A stretch of DNA of 64,000 nt from positions 1,612,001 to 1,676,000 of the forward strand of contig NC_016609.1 of NCBI RefSeq assembly GCF_000246855.1, written 5' to 3'. This document shows, piece after piece, positions 1-9,642 of this stretch; positions within the stretch are counted from its first letter, which is position 1; each line of letters starts with the position of its first letter. The position numbers and the translations under genes were made by a program. This DNA is from Niastella koreensis GR20-10 (GTDB lineage Bacteria > Bacteroidota > Bacteroidia > Chitinophagales > Chitinophagaceae). The notes below the pieces were generated by a model. The model was given only the letters and a program-made list of their open reading frames with translations, had not been told where the DNA came from and did not search any database.

Positions 1-1
1 G

Positions 2-1044
<1,043 letters not shown>

Positions 1045-1048
<4 letters not shown>

Positions 1049-1947
1049 AAAAGATAACCTATAACCGCTTTGGCGGAACAGACGTACTGCAACTTACAGA
1101 AGCGCCCATGCCGGCAGGAGAGATCATCGTGAAAGTGAAGGCTGTTTCCATCAATCCGCTCGACTGGAAGCTGTGGCAGGGAGAAATGAAGCTGATGAGC
1201 GGGCGTACATTTCCAAAATCAGTGGGGATCGACTTTGCTGGTATAGTAGAGCAGGGCAATGGGAAATTTCGTACAGGCGATGAAGTGTTTGGGATCGCTT
1301 CTATTTTCAAAGGCGGAGCCCTGGCGGAATATGTGGCGGTAAAAGCATCCGACCTTACCCATAAACCCAAAGCCATCACCTTCGAGGAAGCGGCGAGCCT
1401 TCCGGTGGCGGGTTTGGCCGCTCTGCAGATTTTTGATAAGTTATTGAACATACAACCGGGTATGCAGGTGTTGATCAATGGGGCAGGAGGTGGCATTGGA
1501 CCGTTTGCCATTCAGTTGGCTAAAAAGGCGGGCGCCATCGTTACTGCGGTGGCTGGGCCTGCTGCCCTGGAGCTGGTAACCAAACTGGGAAGTGATGTGG
1601 TTATAAACTATCAGCAGCAGAACGTGCTGACAAGTGGAAAGCGCTTCGATGCCATTATTGACCTGGCCGGTACCATGACTTATAAAACGGCCAAACCAAT
1701 TTTGACAAAGAAGGGAATCTATGTAAACACCTCGCCCGGGCCCAAAGAAATGATTGGCTCCCTGTTTTCCGGCGGCCGCTACAAACTGTTAATGTTAAAA
1801 CCCCTGGCCGCCTCATTGGAAAAACTGGCATCCGCAGGTTTACAGGTAACCATCAGCAAACGGTATGATTTCCGTGATTATAAAAAGGCATATGATGAAG
1901 TGAAAAGGGGTGGGATAGTGGGTAAGGCCGTTTTCGTAGTTAGTTAG
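1045..1947 (+). CDS. NAD(P)-dependent quinone reductase / zinc-free MDR-family oxidoreductase
   Basis: 300-residue medium-chain reductase. It has an N-terminal GroES-like domain (about residues 1-110) with the family stretch VKAVSINPLDWKL, then a Rossmann domain with nucleotide loop INGAGGGIGPFAIQLAK near residue 150. The structural and catalytic zinc cysteines of true alcohol dehydrogenases are absent, pointing to the quinone oxidoreductase or enoyl-reductase branch that uses NADPH. The ATG lies inside the stop region of the upstream ene-reductase (4-bp overlap), so the two are co-translated and probably act on related electrophilic carbonyl or quinone substrates (inference). The gene ends in TAG and is followed at once by a short run of 7-bp repeat units. 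Confidence 0.9.
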
Positions 1948-1988
1948 CAGAAAGCAGAGAAATGAAGAATTAAAAATGAGCAACAGAG
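1948..1988. repeat. Short 7-bp tandem-repeat tract at gene 3' end
   Basis: Directly after the MDR-reductase stop codon the sequence runs in degenerate 7-bp words (CAGAAAG, CAGAGAA, then in a shifted register AATGAAG, AATTAAA, AATGAGC). It resembles in layout the heptamer tracts found at other gene ends in this window but uses a different word. Low copy number makes this one uncertain. Confidence 0.35.
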
Positions 1989-2132
1989 GAATTTGCCATT
2001 TCCCGTGTCGCTGGTTTCCCGGAGCATTTTTTTCACTTAAGTTAAAACGACTGCATGGATTATACTTTTAATTATATGTCTATGGCATCATAATTGTTGA
2101 ACGATGTTGCCACTTTTAAATTATCCGACAAT

Positions 2133-3539
2133 ATGAAAACCAGATTTATTCTTTCTGCCCTGTTGCCTGTAATCATTATGGCCAGCTGTAAAAAAGATAA
2201 CGGTAAAGCACCAGGCCAATTGGGTCCCATCAATTACAATGACTATGCAAATGGAGGCGTTCACCTCGAGATCGTAAATTCCAACCCCACCGATTACAGC
2301 GACGATCAGTTGTATATTGGCGTAATGGGAAAAACCGCCGGCAACAATGGTCAGAGTGCTTATGTTGACCTGAAGACGGGGAAAACCGTACTGCTGAACA
2401 ATCTCAACGCCCTGCCGCAGGTGGTTAATCCAAACAATCCAACAGACGGCGGTAAGTTTATTGTCATCGGCACAAAGATGTCTGATATGCCCATTGATCA
2501 GGCCACAGGCCGCCACTCCATTCCGATCCCTTTTATTCAGAGCGGGCGCATCCTGTTTTCAATTGGCAAGCCGCTTTATTACTATATAAACCCCGGCGGC
2601 ACCAGCCTGGCTGCCCCCACGAAGAGTACCAATCCCAAAGACCAGAATTATGGGACCATCACCGATTTTATGGAATTCACCTATTATTCCACTGGCAGTG
2701 GTGCGCGGGTTTTCGTGAATACTTCCCGGGTTGATGCCTACTCGCTTTCTGTGGGTTTTGAGTTGAATGCATTGCAGGGGGCGAATGGCACCATCCAAAG
2801 AACGGGCGAACTGATGAGCCGTAAAAATACCATTCAGGCGTTTAAGGATTTTAATAAACCGGCAGACTATGACCAATGCATCCGCAGTACTTTTGGGGAC
2901 ATCGTTAACCCCGGTGCCATGGAAGACGCAAATGGTAAGAAAATATTTACCCAGACTGCTTCTTATACGAAGTTTCAAAGCTATATCGATAGCATCTGGA
3001 CGAATTATAAAACCAAAGACCTGTTGCTGGTTTTAGGTACCAATAATGTTGGCAGTACAGATCAAAACCTGGTAATAAAGGGTAGGGTAGACAACAACAA
3101 TGTTTTCAACTTTACCCAAACCCAAATGGTAAATGGAAAAACCGTGGTAAAAAGCGGCACCCTGCCCATCAAGCCTACCACTTCCGATGTTTTAGGCGGC
3201 GACGCCAGTACCGGGGCATTTAATAATTCTTCATTGGATGGACAAACAGGCCATGAGCTGGATAATTCCCTGCGGGTTACATTTGTGGCGGCTTTAAACC
3301 GGCATAGCATTATCACTGATGCTGCGGCCAACCAGATCCAATACCCCGAAGATGTGTCGAAATTCTATAAAATAGCGCCTTACAATTACTATGCGGCATT
3401 CTGGCATGCGCCCGGGGTGTCATATAAACAATTACAATATGGGTTCTCTTATGACGACGTTGCCAACCAGTCTTCCACGATAGTGGGCGATAATCCTGCG
3501 TATTGTACCCTGTATTTTGGGCCGGTTCCAAACAATTAA
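2133..3539 (+). CDS. Outer-membrane or periplasmic lipoprotein of unknown function
   Basis: 468 residues from the ATG at 2133. An earlier in-frame ATG at 2094 would put 13 charged residues ahead of the signal peptide, so it is less likely. The N-terminus is a clear lipoprotein signal, MKTRFILSALLPVIIMASCKK, with lipobox I-M-A-S-C and Lys-Lys after the cysteine. The rest is soluble and beta-rich, without catalytic motifs I recognise. Such proteins in Bacteroidota are often surface glycan-binding or adhesion-related lipoproteins, but that is inference. It stands alone: 185 bp separate it from the gene upstream and a strong terminator follows 26 bp after its stop. Confidence 0.75.
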   Translation: MKTRFILSALLPVIIMASCKKDNGKAPGQLGPINYNDYANGGVHLEIVNSNPTDYSDDQLYIGVMGKTAGNNGQSAYVDLKTGKTVLLNNLNALPQVVNPNNPTDGGKFIVIGTKMSDMPIDQATGRHSIPIPFIQSGRILFSIGKPLYYYINPGGTSLAAPTKSTNPKDQNYGTITDFMEFTYYSTGSGARVFVNTSRVDAYSLSVGFELNALQGANGTIQRTGELMSRKNTIQAFKDFNKPADYDQCIRSTFGDIVNPGAMEDANGKKIFTQTASYTKFQSYIDSIWTNYKTKDLLLVLGTNNVGSTDQNLVIKGRVDNNNVFNFTQTQMVNGKTVVKSGTLPIKPTTSDVLGGDASTGAFNNSSLDGQTGHELDNSLRVTFVAALNRHSIITDAAANQIQYPEDVSKFYKIAPYNYYAAFWHAPGVSYKQLQYGFSYDDVANQSSTIVGDNPAYCTLYFGPVPNN

Positions 3540-3565
3540 TCAGGTTCTTAAGTTATATAATAAAG

Positions 3566-3604
3566 TCCCGGTCCCGGCTCAGCTGAGACCGGGATTTTTT
3601 TTGT
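3566..3604 (+). terminator. Rho-independent terminator after the lipoprotein gene
   Basis: Perfect 8-bp stem TCCCGGTC (3566-3573) pairing with GACCGGGA (3587-3594), with a further CTCAG/CTGAG inner pairing, followed by a run of T residues. It closes the lipoprotein gene and separates it from the ABC exporter operon. Confidence 0.9.
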
Positions 3605-3670
3605 GTTTATTTGAATATTTAAAGGAAGAGTAACCTGATTGGCGTCTAAAAAAACTAATTTTATAGCAAC

Positions 3671-5413
3671 ATGAAAACAAAAGGTGGTGCACCCCCTGCA
3701 AAGCCAAAGATAAATGCGCTGGTTCTCGGGTATAAAAAACTGATTGTGTTGTTAAGTTTTTTTACCGTCAGCGCCAGTCTGTTGGGGTTATTAATTCCAA
3801 AGATCATTGCCAGGGCTATAGACTCGTATGCACAGGCGCATACGATAAAAGAACAGTTGCTGTGGCAATTTGCTATCGTAACTTTTCTGGTGTTTGTTTT
3901 TACCTACCTGCAGTCGGTGGTGCAATCCTATGCATCTGAAGTGGTGGCGAGGGACCTGCGGCAAAAACTGGCAGAAAAGATCGCGCAGCAGAATTATTCG
4001 TATGTAATGGATGTGTCGCCGGCGCGTTTGCTCACCAATCTTACCTCCGATGCAGATGCGGTAAAGCTGTATGTAGGCATGGCCATAGGCAACCTCATTT
4101 CATCTTACTGTTTACTTTTTGGCGCCAGTATTTTGTTATTGTTAACCAACTGGAAACTGGCGTTGGTGGTGCTCGCCCTGATCTCCATTATCTGGGTGGC
4201 CAGGTCTATCATCATGAAAAAGATCAGGAAGTTTTTCCGCGAGGTACAGGGCATTATCGATTGGCTGAACAAAGTGATCAATGAAAGTATCCTGGGCGCC
4301 TCGCTCATCCGGGTGTTGAATACCCAGCACCAGGAAAACAATAAATTCATCGAGGCCAATACAAAGGCCCGCAACATCCGCTTAACCATTATCCGGTATT
4401 TAGCCATCTTAATACCCGTCATTACATTTGTGGCCAGTCTTAGCTCCATGGTCATTCTTTTACTGGGTGGCCATTTTGTGATCACAGACAGTATGTCGCT
4501 GGGTGATTTTTCTGCGTTTTACAGTTATATCGGCATCATGATCTTCCCCATCATCATGATCGGTTTTATGGCCAATATCATTGCCCAGTCTTCGGCTTCA
4601 TATGAACGCATTGTGGCATTGTTGTCGGCCGAAGGTCCAAAAAATACCGGTACCCAGGCTGTTCAGTTAACCGGGCCGGTGCAATTGAATGACATTACCC
4701 TTCGCTTTGGAGAAAAGAAAGTACTGAACGAGATTGCTCTCGCTATCCAACCAGGTACCAAAACGGCCATCATTGGCCCCACGGCAGCCGGCAAAACACA
4801 GTTATTGTATGTGATGAGCGGGCTGGTGCAGCCGCTGCAGGGTAAAGTGCTGTACAATGGCGTGCCGCTGGAAGAGATAGACAAACAATTGTTCCATCGC
4901 CAGATGGGTTTTGTGTTCCAGGATAGTGTGATCTTCAATATGACCATCAGGGAAAACATCGCTTTTGCGGAAGACATTACTTCGGAAGATATGCAGAAGG
5001 CCATTCGCGCGTCAGAGCTAACAGAGTTTATTGAAACGCTGCCCGATAAACTGGAAACGGTGATCTCTGAACGCGGCCTGAATTTATCGGGTGGTCAAAA
5101 ACAGCGCATTATGCTGGCCCGCGCATTGGCGCTGAACCCAAAGGTATTGTTGCTGGATGATTTTACGGCGCGGGTAGATGCACAAACCGAAAAGCGGATC
5201 CTGGAAAATGTAAGCGGGCTGTATCCGGGCATTACGCTGATCTCGGTTACCCAGAAGATCTCATCCGTTACCGGTTACGATCAGTGTGTATTGCTGATGG
5301 AAGGAGAAATTATCGCTACCGGAACGCATGCGCAATTGCTTCAACGCTCACCGGAATATAATCAACTGTTCGAATCACAAAAGAGTACCAGCCAGTATGA
5401 ATTACCAGCTTAA
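3671..5413 (+). CDS. ABC exporter half-transporter, subunit A (degenerate ATP-site member)
   Basis: 580-residue type IV (ABCB-like) half-transporter: six transmembrane helices in residues 20-310, then a nucleotide-binding domain. Walker A is GPTAAGKT (about residue 367, Ala replacing the usual third-position Gly). The signature LSGGQ is intact (about 471). Walker B reads LLLDDFT (about 493), with Asp in place of the catalytic Glu, and the switch His is replaced by Gln (VTQKISS, about 527). These are the hallmarks of the TM287/BmrC-like subunit of heterodimeric exporters. The next gene supplies the complementary set of motifs. Probable role: export of drugs or lipids across the inner membrane; substrate unknown. 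Confidence 0.93.
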   Translation: MKTKGGAPPAKPKINALVLGYKKLIVLLSFFTVSASLLGLLIPKIIARAIDSYAQAHTIKEQLLWQFAIVTFLVFVFTYLQSVVQSYASEVVARDLRQKLAEKIAQQNYSYVMDVSPARLLTNLTSDADAVKLYVGMAIGNLISSYCLLFGASILLLLTNWKLALVVLALISIIWVARSIIMKKIRKFFREVQGIIDWLNKVINESILGASLIRVLNTQHQENNKFIEANTKARNIRLTIIRYLAILIPVITFVASLSSMVILLLGGHFVITDSMSLGDFSAFYSYIGIMIFPIIMIGFMANIIAQSSASYERIVALLSAEGPKNTGTQAVQLTGPVQLNDITLRFGEKKVLNEIALAIQPGTKTAIIGPTAAGKTQLLYVMSGLVQPLQGKVLYNGVPLEEIDKQLFHRQMGFVFQDSVIFNMTIRENIAFAEDITSEDMQKAIRASELTEFIETLPDKLETVISERGLNLSGGQKQRIMLARALALNPKVLLLDDFTARVDAQTEKRILENVSGLYPGITLISVTQKISSVTGYDQCVLLMEGEIIATGTHAQLLQRSPEYNQLFESQKSTSQYELPA

Positions 5414-7136
5414 AACAGGAACAAGCAAACCATTTGCGGCGTTAAGAAAATTAATGCCCATTATAAAAGGCGAGCGTAAGATGATGTCGGTGGCTTTTGT
5501 GGCCCTGATTGCCAATACGCTTACTTCCCTGATAGTGCCGATCATTATTGCCCATACCATCAATACCTCTATTATTACCAAAGATTTTTCCGGGGTGGTA
5601 AAAGCATCGATGCTGGTGTTTGCTTTGTACACGGTAGGGTTTATTGCCAGTTATTTTCAAACCCGGTGGATGGGCGCTGTAGGGCAGCACATATTGTTTT
5701 CGCTGCGCAACCAGTTGTTCTCAAAACTGCAATCGCTGCCGGTTGCCTTCTTCAGCCAGAACAAAGCAGGCGACCTGATCTCGCGCATTAACAACGACAC
5801 CGATAAACTGAACCAGTTCTTTTCACAGGGTTTGCTGCAATTTGTAGGCAACCTGTTTATGATGATAGGCGCTGCTGTTTTTATACTGGCAGTAAATATA
5901 AAGCTGGGTTTGGCTGCATTGGCGCCTGCCGCCATTGTGTTGTTGTTAACCAAACTGCTTTCTCCGTGGATCAAAAAAAGAAATGCCGCCAGCCTGCAAA
6001 CGGTAGGCGGAATGAGTGCCGAAATACAGGAAAGCCTGGATAATTTTAAAGTGGTGGTGGCCTTTAACCGGCGTGATTACTTTACCAAACGGTTTGCAAC
6101 CATCAATAACCAGAATTACCGCCGGGCAGTAGCCGCAGGCATTGCCAATAATATCTTTATTCCGTCGTATGGCCTTGCCGGTAACGTGGCACAGATCATT
6201 GTGTTGTTCTTTGGGATTTTTCTATTGCAGCAGGGACAATTCACCATAGGGTTTATGATCACGTATTTTGTTTACCTGTCCCGCTTTTATGATCCCATGC
6301 GGCAGATAGCCGGCATCTGGCCGGTTTTCCAGGTGGCCATGGCTGGTTGGGACCGTATTTCCGCAGTACTGGCTATGGAATCGGATATGCCGGTGATAGC
6401 GGAAGGAGCGGCCAATGGAAAGGGATTGATGGAATTCCGGGATGTTTCCTTTAAGTATGGCGAGAAGGAAGTATTGCACCAGGTAAATTTTACCCTGGAG
6501 CGTGGAAAGACCTACGCCTTTGTGGGGCCTACCGGCGGCGGTAAAACCACCACTGCTTCGCTGGTAGCGCGGTTGTATGACCCTGTAAGCGGACAGGTAC
6601 TGCTGGATGGAAAAGATATTCGCACCTACAATACCGAAGAACGCACGCAAAAGATCGGGTTTATTTTACAGGAACCATTTTTGTTTACCGGTACCCTGTA
6701 TGATAATATCCTGTACGGTAACGAAAAATACCAGCAGTATAGTCCGGAGCAGTTGAATAGCATCTTACAGCAAAAGGGATTGTTACACATCCTGGAGCGG
6801 TTTGATAAGGGTTTGCAAACACCTGTAACCAGTAAGGGCGAGAGTATGAGCTTGGGGCAGCGGCAGTTGATCGCATTTGTACGGGCATTGCTGCGTGAAC
6901 CGGAATTGCTGATCCTCGATGAAGCTACTGCTAATATAGATACGGTAACTGAACAGTTGCTGGGTGAGATCCTGGATAAGCTGCCTGCGCAAACTACCCA
7001 GATCATCATTGCGCACCGGTTAAACACCATTGAAAAATCGGATGAGATATTTTTTGTAAACGCCGGACAAATCATTCAGGCCGGTTCGTTTGATCATGCC
7101 ATAAAGTTGTTGATGGAAGGGAAACGGGTTAGTTAG
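5397..7136 (+). CDS. ABC exporter half-transporter, subunit B (catalytic ATP-site member)
   Basis: 579 residues from the ATG at 5397, which overlaps subunit A by 17 bp; the longer frame back to 5328 lies wholly inside subunit A and is not needed. Six transmembrane helices are followed by a nucleotide-binding domain with Walker A GPTGGGKTT (about 377), canonical Walker B LLILDEAT (about 505) and switch His IAHRLNT (about 538). The signature is degenerate, MSLGQRQ instead of LSGGQ (about 483). Each composite ATP site takes Walker motifs from one subunit and the signature from the other, so one site is fully canonical and the other degenerate on both faces. That is strong evidence for an obligate heterodimer. 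Confidence 0.93.
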   Translation: MNYQLKTGTSKPFAALRKLMPIIKGERKMMSVAFVALIANTLTSLIVPIIIAHTINTSIITKDFSGVVKASMLVFALYTVGFIASYFQTRWMGAVGQHILFSLRNQLFSKLQSLPVAFFSQNKAGDLISRINNDTDKLNQFFSQGLLQFVGNLFMMIGAAVFILAVNIKLGLAALAPAAIVLLLTKLLSPWIKKRNAASLQTVGGMSAEIQESLDNFKVVVAFNRRDYFTKRFATINNQNYRRAVAAGIANNIFIPSYGLAGNVAQIIVLFFGIFLLQQGQFTIGFMITYFVYLSRFYDPMRQIAGIWPVFQVAMAGWDRISAVLAMESDMPVIAEGAANGKGLMEFRDVSFKYGEKEVLHQVNFTLERGKTYAFVGPTGGGKTTTASLVARLYDPVSGQVLLDGKDIRTYNTEERTQKIGFILQEPFLFTGTLYDNILYGNEKYQQYSPEQLNSILQQKGLLHILERFDKGLQTPVTSKGESMSLGQRQLIAFVRALLREPELLILDEATANIDTVTEQLLGEILDKLPAQTTQIIIAHRLNTIEKSDEIFFVNAGQIIQAGSFDHAIKLLMEGKRVS

Positions 7137-7307
7137 CCGGATTTACAAAATAAGCTACTTTGTAAACCTGTACATATAGCTGCTTTTCTTTATTTTTTGA
7201 TTCGCCCGTAAGCAGGTGATGGAAAACGTAAGATGCTTACGCCTTTTTTTACCTGTAAAAAAGGGTGTTTTAACCTTATTTCCTTATGTAAGGACTTCCT
7301 AATTTTA

Positions 7308-7315
7308 GCTTCTAC
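7308..7315 (+). promoter_or_regulatory. Possible -7 box of the unknown three-gene operon
   Basis: TAATTTTA sits about 20 bp upstream of the chosen ATG at 7335 and resembles the Bacteroidota -7 consensus TAnnTTTG. No convincing -33 TTTG is seen at the usual distance. Confidence 0.3.
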
Positions 7316-7334
7316 CGCAGCTAAATACCTCCAT

Positions 7335-8417
7335 ATGGGAAAGTTCCTTTTACTGACAGCAGTTTTATTTCTTTGTTTGTACAGTTATGGTCAAACGACC
7401 CAGCAAAACAAAGATTCTGTAAAAACGATTCCCGATAGTATTTTATCGATAGCGAATTTAAATTCTCCCAGTGGCGATTCTGCCAGCATAAATGATATTA
7501 TTGCAATAAAGATTCGAACCCAAAAATCATTCTTCGATTTTGATACCCTGTATATAAATGGAATAAAAGTAGAAGGAACTACGCCCTGGAAGAAAAATGG
7601 CAGAGACTCCACCATCTTTTTTCAATTAGATGCTAATGTACAGAATGTGATGAGTTCCTTCTTTATTCAGCATAAATCAGCAGAAAAAAATGTGATACCC
7701 GTTTATTTCTCTGTTGCGGGTAAAAATCAGGGCTGGGCAAAAACGTCCCAATATTTTTACCTGGAAGTAAAGCAGAAAAGCAATACCTACCTGATCTGGA
7801 TTATCGAATTGGCGATCTTAGTGATCGCGGTGGTTGCAGTCAAAAAAAATGTATTAAAGGATGATAATAATTTATATTATAGCCTGTCTCGTGTTCAGTT
7901 ATTTTATTGGACACTGGTGATCGTTTATTGTTATTTGATCTTGAGTTCTCACACAGAAATAATTCCCGATATTCCCGCCTCAGTTATTACGATCCTTGGT
8001 ATAAGCCTGGGAACAACCGCGTTAGGGAAAGTGATAGACAATAACAATAAAGACAAGGTGTCTATTGATCCAAATGCAAAAAGTGAAGGGTTGTTGTATG
8101 ATATCCTATCCGATGGAAGCAGCATAAATATTCAACGTTTTCAAACAGTAGTTTTCAATTTGGTGTTTGGGTTGGTTTTTATTCAAAGAACACTCTCATC
8201 CTGGAAGTTGCCGGCATTTGATGACAATGTGCTTTTGTTATTGGGGATCAGCTCGGGAGCTTATGCAGGGTTAAAAACAACAGAGGCTACGAAAGAGCAG
8301 AATAAACCGCTTCCGCCGGTAGCTACAGATTCTCCGAAAGAACCAGAAAAACCGAAAGAACCAGAAAAGCCAAAACAGCCTGAAAAGGCAACAGATGGTC
8401 AGGCGAAAACTCAATAA
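7335..8417 (+). CDS. Multi-pass membrane protein with internal duplication and Pro/Glu/Lys tail, unknown function
   Basis: 360 residues from the ATG at 7335, which begins a signal peptide (MGKFLLLTAVLFLCLYSYGQ); a start at 7233 would add an unlikely Cys-rich leader. A periplasmic domain of about 130 residues precedes five predicted membrane helices. The membrane part is a tandem duplication: RVQLFYW ... ITILGISLGTTALGK is repeated as RFQTVVF ... LLLLGISSGAYAGLK about 100 residues later. The C-terminus is a PEKPKEPEKPKQPEK low-complexity tail, probably cytoplasmic or spanning the envelope. I recall membrane proteins with the LGISxGTxLG signature in many phyla but know no assigned function. It is the first gene of a three-gene operon. 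Confidence 0.7.
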   Translation: MGKFLLLTAVLFLCLYSYGQTTQQNKDSVKTIPDSILSIANLNSPSGDSASINDIIAIKIRTQKSFFDFDTLYINGIKVEGTTPWKKNGRDSTIFFQLDANVQNVMSSFFIQHKSAEKNVIPVYFSVAGKNQGWAKTSQYFYLEVKQKSNTYLIWIIELAILVIAVVAVKKNVLKDDNNLYYSLSRVQLFYWTLVIVYCYLILSSHTEIIPDIPASVITILGISLGTTALGKVIDNNNKDKVSIDPNAKSEGLLYDILSDGSSINIQRFQTVVFNLVFGLVFIQRTLSSWKLPAFDDNVLLLLGISSGAYAGLKTTEATKEQNKPLPPVATDSPKEPEKPKEPEKPKQPEKATDGQAKTQ

Positions 8418-8431
8418 TAAAATAAATAAGT

Positions 8432-8989
8432 ATGAGCTATTTTGAAATGAACAAACCGAATGCAGCTATTGAAAAGAAAATTTCAGGTTGGTTTTCCCGG
8501 ACTGTTCTTTTAAGTTTTGTTTTCTTTTTTACAGGTTGTGCGGTAAGCCTGGCTCCCAAATATGAACAGAAAATTGTCGATGATCTCTCTGCTTCCGCCA
8601 CTGACGTGTATCAATTGCTTTCAGCGGCTTCTGCCGGAACCTCAAAATCTGATTTTGATAAAAGACAGGAAAATTATGATAAGGTTATTGGTAAGCTGGA
8701 AGCCTTGCAGCTACAAATAAACGCCAGGCCAATACCTAAGAATAAGACGGTAGATAAAATAATCGATAAAGTTAACGGCAGTCTACAAAAGAAAGGGACC
8801 ACGCTGATCTCTGTTAAAGATACTGCTCCAAGTGCCATTGCAGTAAAAAACATAATAGCTAACCTTACAAAAATGAAAGAAGTAGATAAAGCGCAAGGCG
8901 TAACGCAGGGAGAGGTAAAAGCGTTCAAAGGTTTTATAGACATTTTTTTCGATCAGGCGCTTACCTATGAAAGGTACCTGAATTCCTAA
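8432..8989 (+). CDS. Small predicted lipoprotein, helical, unknown function
   Basis: 185 residues. A cytoplasmic stretch of about 25 residues leads into a hydrophobic segment ending in VFFFTGC, which could be a lipobox, so the mature part would be periplasmic and lipid-anchored; an unprocessed membrane anchor is the alternative. An in-frame ATG at 8447 would shorten the leader by five residues. The rest is Lys- and Asp-rich and helical, without motifs I recognise. It starts 14 bp after the membrane protein gene and sits 32 bp before the next small gene, so the three are probably one transcription unit. Confidence 0.6.
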   Translation: MSYFEMNKPNAAIEKKISGWFSRTVLLSFVFFFTGCAVSLAPKYEQKIVDDLSASATDVYQLLSAASAGTSKSDFDKRQENYDKVIGKLEALQLQINARPIPKNKTVDKIIDKVNGSLQKKGTTLISVKDTAPSAIAVKNIIANLTKMKEVDKAQGVTQGEVKAFKGFIDIFFDQALTYERYLNS

Positions 8990-9021
8990 AGATTATTTAT
9001 AAAGTCAATATTAAACATTTT

Positions 9022-9366
9022 ATGATAGTAGATATTAATCAACTTATAACAGACATCAAGCGTACAGTTTCTGACTTACTGAATAAAGATATTGAAACGG
9101 TAAGAGGATTTTCTGCCCGGCAGGTTACCGGGATTGCCAACCAGGCTGCCTTAGTAGCATCCGGTATTACAACAGGCCAGATCACGGAAGCAACAAGGGA
9201 TTTTTTCCTGGATCAATTGGTTGAATTGAGTAAGAATTTTGTTAATGCATTAGTTGGGCTGGTTATCGCAACGATAGAGCGATTATGGAATGCGGTGGTA
9301 AAAGTTATCTGGGATACGATTTCCAGAATAACAGGCACTGTTATTCCGGCGTTCAAACCGCTATAG
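9022..9366 (+). CDS. Small amphipathic protein of unknown function
   Basis: 114 residues, no signal peptide. The first half is polar and helical (DIKRTVSDLLNKDIETVRGF, then a Gln/Ala/Gly-rich stretch). The second half is one long hydrophobic or amphipathic region (about residues 65-110, ALVGLVIATIERLWNAVVKV) that could associate with membranes or form a helical hairpin. Third gene of the unknown operon; a strong hairpin terminator follows 38 bp after the stop. I do not recognise the family. Confidence 0.55.
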   Translation: MIVDINQLITDIKRTVSDLLNKDIETVRGFSARQVTGIANQAALVASGITTGQITEATRDFFLDQLVELSKNFVNALVGLVIATIERLWNAVVKVIWDTISRITGTVIPAFKPL

Positions 9367-9403
9367 CCTTCTTTATAACACATATAATATATTATCAACC
9401 CCC

Positions 9404-9436
9404 ACGCCTGTTTAAATAACAGGCGTTTATCTTTTC
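9404..9436 (+). terminator. Terminator closing the three-gene unknown operon
   Basis: Perfect 9-bp stem ACGCCTGTT (9404-9412) and AACAGGCGT (9418-9426) with a TAAAT loop, followed by a T-rich stretch. Confidence 0.85.
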
Positions 9437-9642
9437 CATTACCCTCATCTACCCGTAGTAAGTAGTGCGGCCTGTCACTGCTTAAGACAAATTATTTATT
9501 TAAACAATGTATGAAAATAAAGTTATCTAGGTTTGACTAATTAAATATAAAAAAAGGTAAATTGAATTATCGGTTGCCCGCCTTATAAAAGAGCCTGTTT
9601 TCCCCCGGCCCACGTTCATATTAAAACCAAAACTCAACTCAC

